The notes under the pieces were generated by a model. It was not told where the DNA came from. It worked only from the letters and a program-made list of their open reading frames with translations, and did not search any database. Below, one piece after another: positions 23,580-34,441 of a stretch of 64,000 nucleotides of DNA. How positions within the stretch are numbered: position 1 is the stretch's first letter; each line of letters opens with the position of its first letter. The DNA comes from Cryptomeria japonica (taxonomy: Eukaryota > Streptophyta > Pinopsida > Cupressales > Cupressaceae), in NCBI RefSeq assembly GCF_030272615.1, contig NC_081410.1, forward strand, positions 227,574,915 through 227,638,914. The letters run 5' to 3'. Position numbers and translations under genes: made by a program.

Positions 23580-24770
23580 GCCTACAAGAAGAAAAAAATG
23601 GAAATTTCAAAGTTAAAGTTCTCCACATGGATGCCCCTGCATCAAAAATCCATGGTAAAAGAAAATGTTTTTTGAGTTAAAGTCAGAAAGATTTGTAGAC
23701 CCTGTGTTTGTCTTGTATCCACATTTTTGCTTTCTCTACTAGCATTTTCTTGTTCTTCACTTCTTGAAACCTAACAACATCATTCCCTTGCATTCTTACT
23801 CTACTTCTACCATTCATAAGGTTCAAAGTATCAAATTCGATTTCCCAACAACATAGTCTATCAAAATTAGAATAGAATTCATACCGTCACCTTCAATAAA
23901 AAAAATATCTTCATTCACCCCTTTTACTATTTTAACCTTTTTGTCTTCTTCCACCTTGTCTCCTTCATGAATTCTCATTGTTTCAATGCCTTCTAAAAGA
24001 CATACTATTGTTTCTGCTACACCTTTCTTCCACCTAAAATCAACTCTTCCCATTCTCTATCAACTGCTTCAATACACATCAACAAATCATCATTCTCAAC
24101 TTCTTCTTGGTTAGTATTAACAAAACAAACATGTTCTTGCTTCATAACATCTATGTCATCTACTAAACAAGCCCTTGCATTGTTGCATGCCTTTCCCATT
24201 ACTCTGTGCAATGACTTCAACTTGTGTTTCACTCCATTCTTCATCAATGGGTATGTATAAGCGTACTCATCATGCACAGCTCTCATGTCAAATTGCCAAA
24301 GCTTACCTAACAAACATGACAAGCATTCATAGGCATAATATCATACATTATCTCATCATAATACTTTTCAATATTATTTTTTACCAAACTTTGTTCACTA
24401 ACCAAAAATTTCTTGTCATATTGTATCCAAGCTATCTTATATGGATGCATTTCTCCTCTCCAGTTGCAATTTATTCACCATCTCTTCGAAAACAAGATTA
24501 TTAGTGCTTCCACCATATATGATAACATTACATACCTTTTCTTGACACTTGCATCCTGTCTTAAATAGGTTCTTTCTTTGAATTGGTTCATTCAACATGA
24601 TTATCTTGGTGGCTAGCACCTCTTCATTTTCAACATTCTTGGATTGTGATGAGTATGCATCTTCTTCATTGATGTTTGTTGCTCTATTATGATTTTCCGA
24701 TCTCCTTCTTGGTATTTCCTCCACAAAAGGGTAGTCATTATTGGCAATTGACACTCATCCGAGTTATAAG
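23580..24770 (-). pseudogene. Ty3/gypsy gag-protease fragment, decayed
   Basis: On the minus strand three frames carry pieces in the right order for the protease region of a chromovirus-like Ty3/gypsy polyprotein: CKCQEKVCNVIIYGGSTNNL then VFEEMVNKLQLE (24437-24600), the LGKLWQFDMRAVHDEYAYTY block that matches the usual LGRPWQFD motif (24230-24310), and VKHKLKSLHR. The catalytic Asp-Ser/Thr-Gly has become Tyr-Gly-Gly (IIYGGST). Several stops and at least two frameshifts are present. It is truncated on the right by insertion of element C at 24771. The left end is diffuse. The family match is by memory of the motif. Confidence 0.65.
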
Positions 24771-25545
24771 TGTTGTCATTGATGACAACACACTTCATGG
24801 GAGATCCAACAATCAAGGTAACCGACATTCCGTACACCTGCATTCAGGGAACCAACATTCAGGGAACCGACAAACTTGGAACCGGTATTCTAAGGCCGAC
24901 ATAGGTGATTGATCCGGCAAGCGTGGAAGCGACAACGATCATATTGTTTTATGTTTATATTTTATTTGGGCCGACATGTGTCTTATCTTTTGTGATATGT
25001 TTGTAAGCCGACATAAGGCATTTGTGTTTATTCATGTAAATGGGTATACAAGTCAATCTGAGTTAGCTCATTTTGTATGCTGTGGATATATGGGAGATAT
25101 AACAGATAAGTGATGCGAAAGGTTTTGTGATGTTATCTTGATCGATAAAATGCGAATGTAAAGATTTGCAATCGGTCTTGATTATTGGTCTAGAGGATAG
25201 GGAAGCGATCTAAGATACCAGTAAGGGGGGTTATAGTGTAACCAATACAAACAATGCTTTAACCAGAACTCATCCAGAATAGTAGATGCACATTCTGAGT
25301 TCAATTTTTGTTTGTAGTCCAGTATTTGGATATATAGTCAAAGAGGCTCCTTTTGTGATGAGCAGTATGCTCTAAGCAGTAAGCCTTCCTGCCTGTGCAG
25401 GCCCCTCTTGTAATATTTATTCATTTGGCCAGTGGATAGATATTGTGGGTCACCAATCCCACCGTGGTTTTTCCTCTTTGAGGTTTTCCATGTATAAATA
25501 TATGTGTTATGGTGTTGATTCATGTGGTTGCATTGATATTACTTG
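24771..25545 (+). mobile_element. element C (copia-type), first part of its 5' LTR
   Basis: Starts TGTTGTCATTGATGACAACA directly after the gypsy fragment and is rich in CCGAC and CCGG words. It is cut at the ACTTG at 25541-25545, where element B is inserted, and resumes at 60950. Joined without the duplicated 5 bases, the LTR is about 893 bp, running TG to CA. The five bases before it are ATAAG; the partner duplication is not in the window. Confidence 0.8.
25541..25545. repeat. target-site duplication ACTTG (left) of element B
   Basis: ACTTG directly precedes the left LTR of B and recurs at 60950-60954, directly after the right LTR. This proves that the 35.4 kb between them entered as, or grew inside, one element. 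Confidence 0.95.
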
Positions 25546-25902
25546 TGTAGACACTTAAAAATAATTATTTTAATTATTTTTAAATTCTTGACATAATTAA
25601 TTTATTAATTATGCCAATTTTTTAATTCTCCTCAATATTAATTAATTATAATTAATATTGTCACTATAGTCTGTGATTGATTTATTAATAAATCAGTCCC
25701 CTTTTATTCTTCTAAAAATCCTCAATATTAAATCTTCTCAAATTCCTCCTCTTAACTAATTACTTTCACCTAAGTGATTCCTACAAATCACCTTTTCCTA
25801 ATCTATCATTAACCTTATAAATTCTTCTAGAAACTCCCTAAGCTCACTTAACATTATTCTTCTAATTTTTAATTCCCTCCACTCATTCTCTCTCCTAGTC
25901 AA
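25546..25902 (+). mobile_element. left LTR of B, first part
   Basis: Starts TGTAGACACTTAAAAATAAT and is interrupted after GTCAA (25898-25902) by element E. The first 94 bases differ from the right LTR at four places, all transitions. The start is extremely AT-rich and full of TTAATTAA-like inverted words. Confidence 0.92.
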
Positions 25903-26271
25903 TATAGGAGTTGAGAAAATACAACACCACAGGAGCCCAAATAATCTCTGCAAGCTGAAAAACCTGTTACAAGGAGAAGCAATGAAGCAAATCACAGAAG
26001 GAAAGAATACACAGGAAAAATATGCTCCAAAAGATGAGAGCTCAATAATCTCCAAAAATGTATTGTCAATAATAATCCTTTTTCATACAATGAAAAGAAA
26101 GAACTTGACCTTTAATAGGTCAAGAAACCCTAAAAGAGAAAACCTAGGTTTGCACATAATAATTAATTATATGCACCTAAAGTTAGCTTAAGTGTAAAAG
26201 TGATAAAGGGAACTTAAATAATTAAACAAATAATGTTTAATTAATCAAGTAAATACCCGAATACTCTAACA
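25903..26271 (-). repeat. element E, 3' LTR (left copy)
   Basis: 369 bp, nearly identical to 28340-28721 apart from a short AATTAATT-type length difference near 26160/28605 and scattered substitutions. The purine tract lies directly to its right on the plus map. Confidence 0.92.
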
Positions 26272-27429
26272 CCCCTCCTTAAGCTAGACTTAGGGAGAAG
26301 CTAAAACCTAGAACAGCTACTAAAAGCAATAAAGATGGGTCCCAGCAACAAGGCCTGATCAGGTACCCAAATACAATGAAATCTCTATGAACTGCAGAAA
26401 TAGAGAAAACCACATGGGAACAAAACTCTACTCCAAAAAGAGATGGAAAAGAATACCACTGAAGCATGAAGAACCTGCAAACTCTATCGAAAAATAACTA
26501 CTGATCTAAAGAACCTCCACTGAACTAGAACATGACCAGGTAGAGAAGATTGTAATCTACATGAGTGCCCTCAAATGACACTACTCAAATCAGGAGGCAA
26601 ACAAGGCAAAAACAATTGAAATCAAAGATACAGATGGCATGAGAAACCAAAGCCTGAAGAGCTGATCAATTGAACCATGGAAGCAGTAGAACCAACAGGA
26701 TAAACCTCCCCATAATGCGGAAGTGGGAGAGGGACAGGAACATTGAAAAGGACAGCAAAAAAAAACTGTATGACGAAGAACCAAGAACATCAAAGGTGCT
26801 GAGACACATCATCATGAGGCGAATGTCGTGAAAGGAACACTCACTAGACAAAGGAAGATGGCAAACAAAAGGCAAACATCAACCCCCTCATGGCACTTGA
26901 TCAATAGTGCATGTACAACAAGACACAAGATATGTAAGATTCCAAGTAAACAATGCATGATGACACTTTATCTCAGTGTGTTTGCATAAATACAAGCTAC
27001 AATGATAAGAAGACTGGAAATAGAAATGTGAACCAAAATAGAGACATCCTACTCAGAGAAGAGATCCCAGGACCTGAAACAACCACGATATCCACCAGAG
27101 TGTTGAAAAGAAAAAAATTGAATAAAATATACATGGAGAAGAATCTGGAAATAAAACTTAGATGGATGAAAAGTACACAACACACGCTTTCTGAAAATAT
27201 AATTTTTTTAAAAAACGGAGGTCGGATGCTCATTCTATGGCTCCCCGAGTGCAAAAACTAGACCTCACTTTGACTAGAAAAAAAAAACAATCAAATAGAA
27301 AAATTGGAAAAAATTACCAACACCATGAGGTCAGCCTCGGAACTAGCTTTCCGACGCCTATTCGTTTTTGAAAAAACGATTCCGTATGCCCAAGATAGAG
27401 CCAAAAAACCAAACCCCCCTGAAAAAGCC

Positions 27430-27900
27430 AAAATAGGGAGTTTGGTGGCTTGTTTGGGCAGAGGTGGCCAGGGAGCGGCGCTCCAGTGGCACTCCGATGG
27501 CAGCCTGGTGGTTCTCCGGTGGCCTAGAGGAGCTCCGGTGGCAGCCCGGGCGGAGCGGCGCTCACATGCGGAGCAGAGCCGCTGGGCGGCGCGACGGCAG
27601 CGCGTTCGGGCAGAGTGGGGCCGCTTGGGCGGCGGTGGGCTGCAAGCAGCGGCCGGGGAGCTGCATCGACAAGCGGCAGGGGAGGCTGGGGAGGGCCGGC
27701 AATAGGGGGTCGGGCGGCGAGGGCCGCAAGTGGCGGTCGTGGGGTCGGCAGGGGCCGAGAGGTGGCAGTCGGGGAGTGGGGGACCACAGGCGGAGCAGGG
27801 CAGCCGAAGGGGCTGCTGGGCGACCGCCGGGGAACGTAGGGCCGGTGGGGGCCGACAGGGGCCACAGAGGCTAGATTGACAGGTCTGACAGGCCTATTAG
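27430..27900 (-). other. GC-rich Pro/Ala-coding block inside element E
   Basis: This block is far more GC-rich than anything else in the element. On the minus strand 27524-27922 is open for 132 codons as Pro/Ala/Arg-rich sequence (for example GPHRPYVPRRSPSSPFGCPA). Plus-strand frames are open too, which is expected for GC-rich DNA. It could be a degenerate gag-like domain or sequence picked up by the element. No conserved motif supports either. Confidence 0.45.
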
Positions 27901-28339
27901 TCCGGTACCCTGCGGTACCCACAAACCGAGACCTCAGAAAAAAAAAAAAAATTAAAAAAAAACTATTCGCCTCTGCCCTTTTTTTTAATTTTTTTAAAGA
28001 TTTTTTTTAATAAAAAATCAAAATCTAGCCTGCATGCCGTAAAAAGGCAAAAAAAAAATTTGAATTTTTTTCTCGAACTGCGTGCCAGGGTCGTACGGTC
28101 TGGATCTAGAGAAAAAATACTTCCAAAGGCTCAGGAACCAAAATAGGTCAAATTTTATATGACCATAACGGTTTTCGGGCCTTCTGAGCATGATGGTGAG
28201 ATCCATTTAGGCCCAAAGTGCTCAAAAAAAAAAGTTCAAACCCTAGGTACATAAAAAAATCCTGAAACCCCAGATCTGCTTCCAAAGCAAAATTCTCAAA
28301 ACAAGAACAGGTAGTTGTAGATCTGAAGCTCTGATACCA

Positions 28340-28721
28340 TATAGGAGTTGAGAAAATACAACACCATAGGAGCCTAAATAATCTCTACAAGCTGAAAAGT
28401 CTGTTACAAGGAGAAGCAATGAAGCAAATCACAGAAGGAAAGAATACACAGGAAAAATATGCTCCAAAAGATGAGAGCTCAATAATCTCCAAAAATGTAT
28501 TGTCAATAATAATCCTTCTTCATACAATGAAAAGAAATAACTCAACCTTTAATAGGTCAAGAAACCCTAAAAGGGAAAACCTAGGTTTGCACATAATAAT
28601 TAATTAAAATAATTAATTATATGCACCTAAAGTTAGCTTAAGTGTAAAAGAGATAAAGGGAACTTAAATAATTAAACAAATAATGTTTAATTAATCAAGT
28701 AAATACCCGAATACTCTAACA
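28340..28721 (-). repeat. element E, 5' LTR (right copy)
   Basis: 382 bp. On the minus strand it is followed without a gap by TGGTATCAGAGCTTCAGA, the complement of the initiator tRNA-Met 3' end. Confidence 0.92.
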
Positions 28722-28726
28722 GTCAA

Positions 28727-29648
28727 ATCCTCCTACAAATCTTATCTACCCTAATCTCACCTAATCTTTCCTCTAATCCATCTCCTAATGAGTTTCTAGT
28801 GGCTAATCATCATGATTAGCCACAAAGCCAACTCCTTGTCCCTTCCATCCAACAACTCTCCTTAAATGCCCTTTTCCTAGGTGAATGTGAGATTTTCAAA
28901 ATCTCACATTCCTCCAGGCATCTCATCTTCCAAGGAATTTTTAATTCCTCCTTATTCCTCCAATCTCCATGAGCATCATTTTTGAAGAATTTTTAATTCT
29001 TCCTTTCCATTCCTCAAGAAATGTCTCATCCCTTGCTCTTCTCAAGGCACATTGGGAAGTCTTCCCAATGTACCTTGAGGAGTGTGGAGATAAGAAATGC
29101 CTTTTAAGACATATCTCTTGGTCTCCACACCTCTTCTTGGGCCTTGTGTGGGCTCACAAGGAATCCTAACCCTCCATCTTGGGTCAATCCTAGCCCTTCA
29201 TTTCTCCTCCTCTCTCCCTATAAATTGAGGACTCCATCCTCTCACATTTCATCTCCAATTTTAGCAACTTCATGTTGTTAGTTTGTGCCTAGAAAACCAT
29301 CTTTGCACCCTCATCATGCCAAAGTTATCCTTCATCCAAACTTAGCCATACTATCCATCTCATCCATCTCATCCCTCAAATCCATCATATCCATTTGTGC
29401 ACAATGTTGGAGAGCCAATCACATCAAGCAATCTAGGAGCAAATCGACATCACGTTGGAGGCACTTGGGCGCACTTCGAATTCATTCAAGCTCCATTCGA
29501 GGGAGAAAGTAAAAGTTTTGCAAGGTAAAAAGCATTTGTCTTCATGTTTTCTATGTGATTTGATTTATGCTTCATGTTCTTATGTTTTAGTGTTTTCGAT
29601 TTGCATGCTAACCATCCAAATCCACCTTGCTTGCTTTTCCCATCTTCA
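28727..29648 (+). mobile_element. left LTR of B, second part
   Basis: Resumes with ATCCTCCTACAAATCTTATC after GTCAA and ends CCCATCTTCA. It aligns with 60037-60949 of the right LTR. It carries a run of inverted repeats between 28799 and 29161. The open frames at 29285-29512 and 60595-60813 are the same non-coding LTR sequence in both copies. Confidence 0.92.
28799..29161 (+). repeat. array of seven inverted repeats in the LTR of B
   Basis: Successive potential hairpins: 28799-28823 (GTGGCTAATCAT/ATGATTAGCCAC), 28884-28910 (AATGTGAGATTTT/AAAATCTCACATT), 28933-28949, 28984-29002 (GAAGAATT/AATTCTTC), 29041-29079 (arms of 19, two mismatched), 29082-29130 (GTGTGGAGA/TCTCCACAC) and 29142-29161 (CCTTGTG/CACAAGG). 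The right LTR carries the same series at about 60110-60480 with a few changes, some disturbing an arm or loop. Confidence 0.85.
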
Positions 29649-29675
29649 TTCTGACACACCTAGTGGGACCCACGT
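29649..29675 (+). other. primer-binding-site-like sequence of B
   Basis: Directly after the LTR: TTCTGACACACCTAGTGGGA followed by CCC. Its position and the TGGGACC end resemble the primer-site region of plant Tat-type elements, where versions of CTGGCACGCCCGGTGGGACC are usual. The tRNA was not identified. Confidence 0.6.
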
Positions 29676-30507
29676 CCCTAAAAACTAATATTTTTTGAGT
29701 TTTTGTGAGTTTGCAAGTCGCAGGTATCGGAACAGTGCGAGAGACCGGAAATCAGCGCGAGTGATTCGGGTTCGGCGCGACAGACATACCTTTTCGGTGC
29801 GTGCACAGGCGCATCAGTGTGAGTGCAAGCGCATCAGCGTGACCATTCAAAAATTATCCCGCTTTCTATTTTGTTTAAAAAAAAATTACTCTCTGTTTTG
29901 TCTGTTCGACGCATGTGCAGGCGCATCAGCGCAGGTGGATGCGTTTCGGCGCGAGGGAAAATTAACCAGTGCGATCGTTTTCAAAAATTCCTGCCCTCAA
30001 CAAAAAAATTTGTTTTTGAAATTTGAATTTCAAAATTTAAACCGCTAACCCTTTTTCTTTGTTTTCAAGATTTCAACGCGAGCACAGGCGTTTCAGCGCG
30101 ACCGATCTAGACCAGCACGATAGACAGGTATAAAATCACAATTTTGTCTACTTTAATTTCTTATTATCTTTGGTTTTTGTCATCTGCAGCGCATACGTAG
30201 GCGTTTTGGCGCCTGTGCAGGCGCTTCAATACGACTGACTGCATTTCAGCGCGTGCCCTGTATGTGCAGGCCAGTGACTACTGATTTTCTTTTTTTTGAG
30301 TGTTGCAGCTTTTCTCGATCATCCAACACCTAAGAAATGCAAAAAACTACTAATCCGAACTGTTTTGCAAGTTGCCTGGGAGTTACAACCAAATATTATG
30401 TTTTTTTTTAACTAGGCACCTAGATTTAATTAAAGGACAAATGAACCATTATCTTGTGTGTTTTGTGAAAAGCGTAAAGGTAGGAGAGTATGCTCTCATC
30501 TAGCTAG
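29676..30507 (+). repeat. leader of B with degenerate CG-rich repeats
   Basis: Between 29720 and 30270 the words AGGCGCATCAGCGCG, GCGTTTCGGCGCGA and GTGCAGGCGC recur with variation and irregular spacing, separated by T-rich sequence. There are about eight imperfect occurrences. A 117-codon open frame (29695-30048) crosses it but has no motif. Ends where element F is inserted. Confidence 0.6.
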
Positions 30508-30558
30508 GGGTAAGTGCACAAAGATGGTGGTCAAAAAGGGGGGTATAAGTGGACACTT
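30508..30558 (+). repeat. element F, left terminal inverted repeat
   Basis: It pairs with 37415-37448. The first 32 bases match except for five positions near the tip and in an A-run. A run of Gs and TATA (30538-30547) interrupts the match before AGTGGACAC. Confidence 0.8.
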
Positions 30559-31379
30559 TTTTTTCTGAAATCAGGTGAACCTGAACTTGGAGGCAAAATT
30601 TGAAAGTCATCCACTCAAGATATGAAGATAATCAAAGAACAAATATTGTACTACTTTGAATCTAGTTTCCAAACTACTAAACTTTTTCAAAATTGGATAA
30701 GATTAAGGGGGTCAAATCCTTCACGCACAAAAAATTGACCTTGTTTTTTTTTCTGAAAAACATAACATAGTGTCTGACGTGCGCATTAAAAAAGTCATAG
30801 TTAGATTTAGTATTTTGACATATCCTTTGGCAGAAAGATAGTTAAGAGTGAGCACTAGAAGATGTGTATTTTTTTGTAATTTTTTGTTGAGTATTTTTTT
30901 TTTATGATTTTTCCAACCGAGCACATCCTTAAAAATTCGGTACATGTTCGTGTGAGAAGCATAAGTTGCACTAAACAAATCGAAAATACAATTTTTTTTT
31001 TTAAAATTGTAAAGAATCAAGTGCACTACAATAATATATAAATTTTTTAAATTTTGGATAAGTATATCAAAATTTATTCAAAAAATGGTGCACCTAGTTC
31101 TGTGAGAACTATGAAGACACTAGTAAAAGAAATTCAATAATAATATGTTATTGTTGTTCAAATTGAAAACAAATTATATGGTTAGAAATCTCAGAAGATG
31201 GATGAAAATATGGTGGCAATTTTAGAAATACCCACTTTATGAAGTGTAAACCTGATGATGACAAAGTCGATAAACCAAGTTGATAAAATAAAACACATAA
31301 AAAATGAGAGAAATGGAGGGAAATCAAACTTTTAATCCGTAGCTTTGTCATCCAGGCCTATTTCCAAGCCTAAACAGTC

Positions 31380-31515
31380 AAAAGCGCGTATGGGGTACTT
31401 GTGGTTTAAAAAGCGCATACGGGGTACTTATAGTGTAAGCAGCACGTACATGCTTGTTTCCCTATAAACAGCACGCACGCGCTACCTTTACTATAAACAA
31501 CGCGTACACGCTATT
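31380..31515 (+). repeat. element F, left subterminal CG-rich repeats
   Basis: About five copies of a 13-base word near GCGCGTACGCGCT (here AGCGCGTATGGGGTACT, AGCGCATACGGGG, GCACGTACATGCT, GCACGCACGCGCT, ACGCGTACACGCT), 27-30 bases apart. The last ones are preceded by TATAAACA. The related array at 37205-37380 lies at the other end. An AT microsatellite (31520-31670) follows. Confidence 0.7.
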
Positions 31516-31680
31516 GTATAATATGATATTCTATGTATAATATGTGTATATACATATAATATATGTAATATATAATATGTGTATAATATGACATTATATA
31601 TATAATATGTTTATATACATATAATATATGTATATATATATAATATATTAAACATATATATACACATGTAAGTGTATCGT
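31516..31680. repeat. TATA/ATATGT microsatellite
   Basis: Alternating TATAATATGTGTATA-type sequence. Open frames here are repeat translations. Confidence 0.85.
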
Positions 31681-32037
31681 CTCTCCCTCTCAAACGCATA
31701 CAAGGTGTCTCTCTCTCTCTCCCTCTTTCTCTTCTTCTCTCCCTCCATACCCCACTACAACTGTGTCTGCACTTCTATAGAAGTAAGTGAATTTATTTGT
31801 TGTCTACAACTTCCTCTTTGATTTTTATCATGTATCCTCTCCTAAAAAATTGACTGATGGATTTTTGTGTGTATATTGAATAGGAGGAATAGGGTTTGGA
31901 ATTGAACCACAGGTGTATTACCGTGACAAACAAGGAAACTTGTAGCAATATTCTTCTCGAATGTATTTTTAATGAGCAGAGCAGATGTGGAAAATAGTGT
32001 CAACAAAGCAACATGATGAGTCAGAGTACCTCCAATA

Positions 32038-32631
32038 TGTTTTTCAAAAGAAAACAATAGGTAGGAAGAGAAAAGAGGGAGAGTAACACAGATGATGTCC
32101 TATAGAATTATAGTGGTGGGTATGCGAGAGTTCCCATGTTGTTACACAACGCCTGTCACCTAAAGAAATTAAAGTTTATTTTATACATGGCAGTGGTAGT
32201 ATATGATGATCATCACTTGTCAAACAACTTGGAACAATACATACCCATGAAAGAAATCAAGTGTGAAATTCCTATAGTCACAATTGAGATCAGTCTTATA
32301 ACCTTGCAAATTTAATAGCATCATATGTTTTAGAACTTAGGCAGTACTCTTAGGGTTAGGTCAATCTCTTACAATTGATTTTTAGTGAAGCCTCGTTGTT
32401 TGTTCGCTTGAAGTCTCGTTGTATGATGTTCTATTCATAACTTTAAATTTAATATATCATTTTATTAGCCCACCATATGACCCCTTAGGTGTCATTAGAG
32501 GTCGCATTATTTCCTAAGAGGTCATATGGTATCCTGTGACCCCTTAAGACCCCTCCTCTTTCCCTCCCCCTACTCTCCCCCTCTCTCTCTCTCTCCCTCT
32601 CCCTCCCTCTACCTCTCTCCCTCTCTCTACC

Positions 32632-32699
<68 letters not shown>

Positions 32700-33424
32700 T
32701 CTCCCTTTCTCCATACTCCTTCTTCTCTCCACCCCCCCTCTTCTCTCTCCCTCTCCCTCCCTCTACCTCTCTCCCTCTCTCTACCTTCCCTCCCCCGTCT
32801 CTCTCTCTCTCTCCCTCTCTCTCTACCTGCAATATGTTTTTCAGAAGAAAACAACAGGTAGGAAGAGAAAGAGGGAGAGTAACACAGATGATGTCATGTA
32901 GAACGATAGTGGTGGGTATGCAAGAGTTCCCATGTTGTTACACAACGCCTATCACCTAAAGAAATCAAAGTTTGTTGTATGCATGGCAATGGTAGTATAT
33001 GATGATCATCACTTGTCAAACAATTTGGAATGGTACATACCCATGAAAGAAATCAAGTGTGTAATTCCTATAGTCACAATCGAGATCAGTCTTATAACCT
33101 TGCAAATTTAATAGCATCATATGTTTTAGAACTTAGGCAATACTCTTAGGGTTAGGTCAAGCTCTTACACTTGCTTTTTAGTGAAGCCTCGTTGTTTGTT
33201 CACTTGGAGTCTCGTTGTATGATGTTCTATTCATAACTTTAAATTTAATATATCATTTTATTAGCCCACCATATGACCCCTTAGGTGTCATTAGAGGTTG
33301 TATTGTTTCCTAAGAGGTCATATGGTATCCTGTGACCCCTTAAGACCCCTCCTCTTTCCCTCCCCCCTACTCTCCCTCCCTCTCTCTCCCTCTCCCTCTC
33401 CCTCTCCCTCCCTCTACCTCTCTC

Positions 33425-33466
<42 letters not shown>

Positions 33467-33478
33467 CTCTCTCCCTTC

Positions 33479-33542
<64 letters not shown>

Positions 33543-33660
33543 CTTCCCTCCCCCCTCTTCTCTCCCTCTCTCCCTCCCTCTACCTCTCCCTTCCACCCAT
33601 ATTCTCTCCCTCTCTCCCTCTCCCCTCTCCTCTCCCTCTCTCCCCTCTCCCTCCCTTCCC

Positions 33661-33714
<54 letters not shown>

Positions 33715-33815
33715 TCTCCCTCTCTCTCTCTTTCCCTCTCCTCTCTCTCCCTTCCCCCCTCTTCTCTCCCTCTCTCCCTCTCCCTTCCTCCATACCCCTT
33801 CTTCTCTCCCACCCC

Positions 33816-33863
<48 letters not shown>

Positions 33864-33890
33864 CCTCTCTCCCCCTCTACCTCTCTCAAG
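32038..33890 (+). repeat. 0.8-kb direct duplication in element F with long CT microsatellites
   Basis: The unit starting GTTTTTCAAAAGAAAACAAT at about 32039 recurs at about 32837 with few changes through AACACAGATGATGTC, CATGTTGTTACACAACGCC, the ATGATGATCATCACTTGTCA block and ATATGACCCCTTAGGTGTCA. Each copy ends in a CTCTC tract (32570-32826 and 33355-33890). Long open frames on both strands in the CT tracts are Ser/Leu or Arg/Glu artefacts. Confidence 0.9.
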
Positions 33891-33944
33891 AGCACGTACA
33901 AAATTTGACCATTGTTAGCATGAGGGTGCTCTCGCACCAAAAAC

Positions 33945-34270
33945 ATTGTTGTTTATATTCATATTGTCGATTTTTGTTGTTTATATTCATATTTTTAATT
34001 ACATATGCAAATATTCATTTAAATTTATAAAATGGCAGCCACCAAATACAACGAATACACAATAATGAACTGAATACAAGGAGTTTTGTAGGGCTAATTC
34101 AACATTTTAGAAATGTTATCAAATCATATTCCATGATTGCAATGCTTTATATCATATATTTTTGTTGTTTATATTCATATTGTTGATTACATATGCAAAT
34201 ATTCATTTAAATTTATAAAAGGACAACCACAAAATACAATGAATACAAAATAATGAACTCATTACACATT
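33945..34270 (+). repeat. direct duplication of about 110 bp
   Basis: TTGTTGTTTATATTCATATT through TACATATGCAAATATTCATT, AATTTATAAAA and AATAATGAACT occurs near 33973-34070 and again near 34155-34260, with several substitutions. Confidence 0.8.
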
Positions 34271-34441
34271 TATTGGATCGAATATCGATATTTATATATA
34301 TAAAAAAAGGCATGTCTGCCAAGTCAATACAAGTATTACAAAAATGTGGCATATGCCATGTCCAAATCAATATACAATAAAAATGTAGAATATATCTACA
34401 TGTATTGGTCATTCTATGACCAAAACTAACACTATATGATC

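Larger units (their letters stand above)
25903..28721 (-). mobile_element. element E: small non-autonomous copia-type LTR retrotransposon, minus strand
   Basis: Flanked by GTCAA duplications (25898-25902 and 28722-28726) inside the left LTR of B. Two LTRs of 369 and 382 bp (25903-26271 and 28340-28721) start TGTTAGAGTATTCGGG and end CAACTCCTATA on the minus strand. A textbook tRNA-iMet primer site TGGTATCAGAGC (minus, 28328-28339) abuts the 5' LTR, and a purine tract AAGGAGGGG (26272-26280) abuts the 3' LTR. The 2.07-kb interior has no protease, integrase or RT, so it must borrow enzymes. It contains a strongly GC-rich block at about 27430-27900 that translates on the minus strand as Pro/Ala-rich sequence. 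Confidence 0.92.

Noticed and set aside
27304-27874. Long plus-strand open frames rich in Arg, Gly and Ala
   Set aside because: GC-rich DNA without stops in several frames, antisense to element E; no motif.
29285-29688. Open frames repeated at 60595-61103
   Set aside because: They lie in the two LTR copies of B and are repeated only because the LTR is; not genes.
29720-30270. CRISPR-like array
   Set aside because: The repeated words are imperfect and irregularly spaced, and lie in a retrotransposon leader.
33298-33918. 206-codon Ser/Leu/Pro-rich open frame and its antisense Arg/Glu-rich partner
   Set aside because: Both are translations of a CT/GA microsatellite, which is open on both strands by composition.
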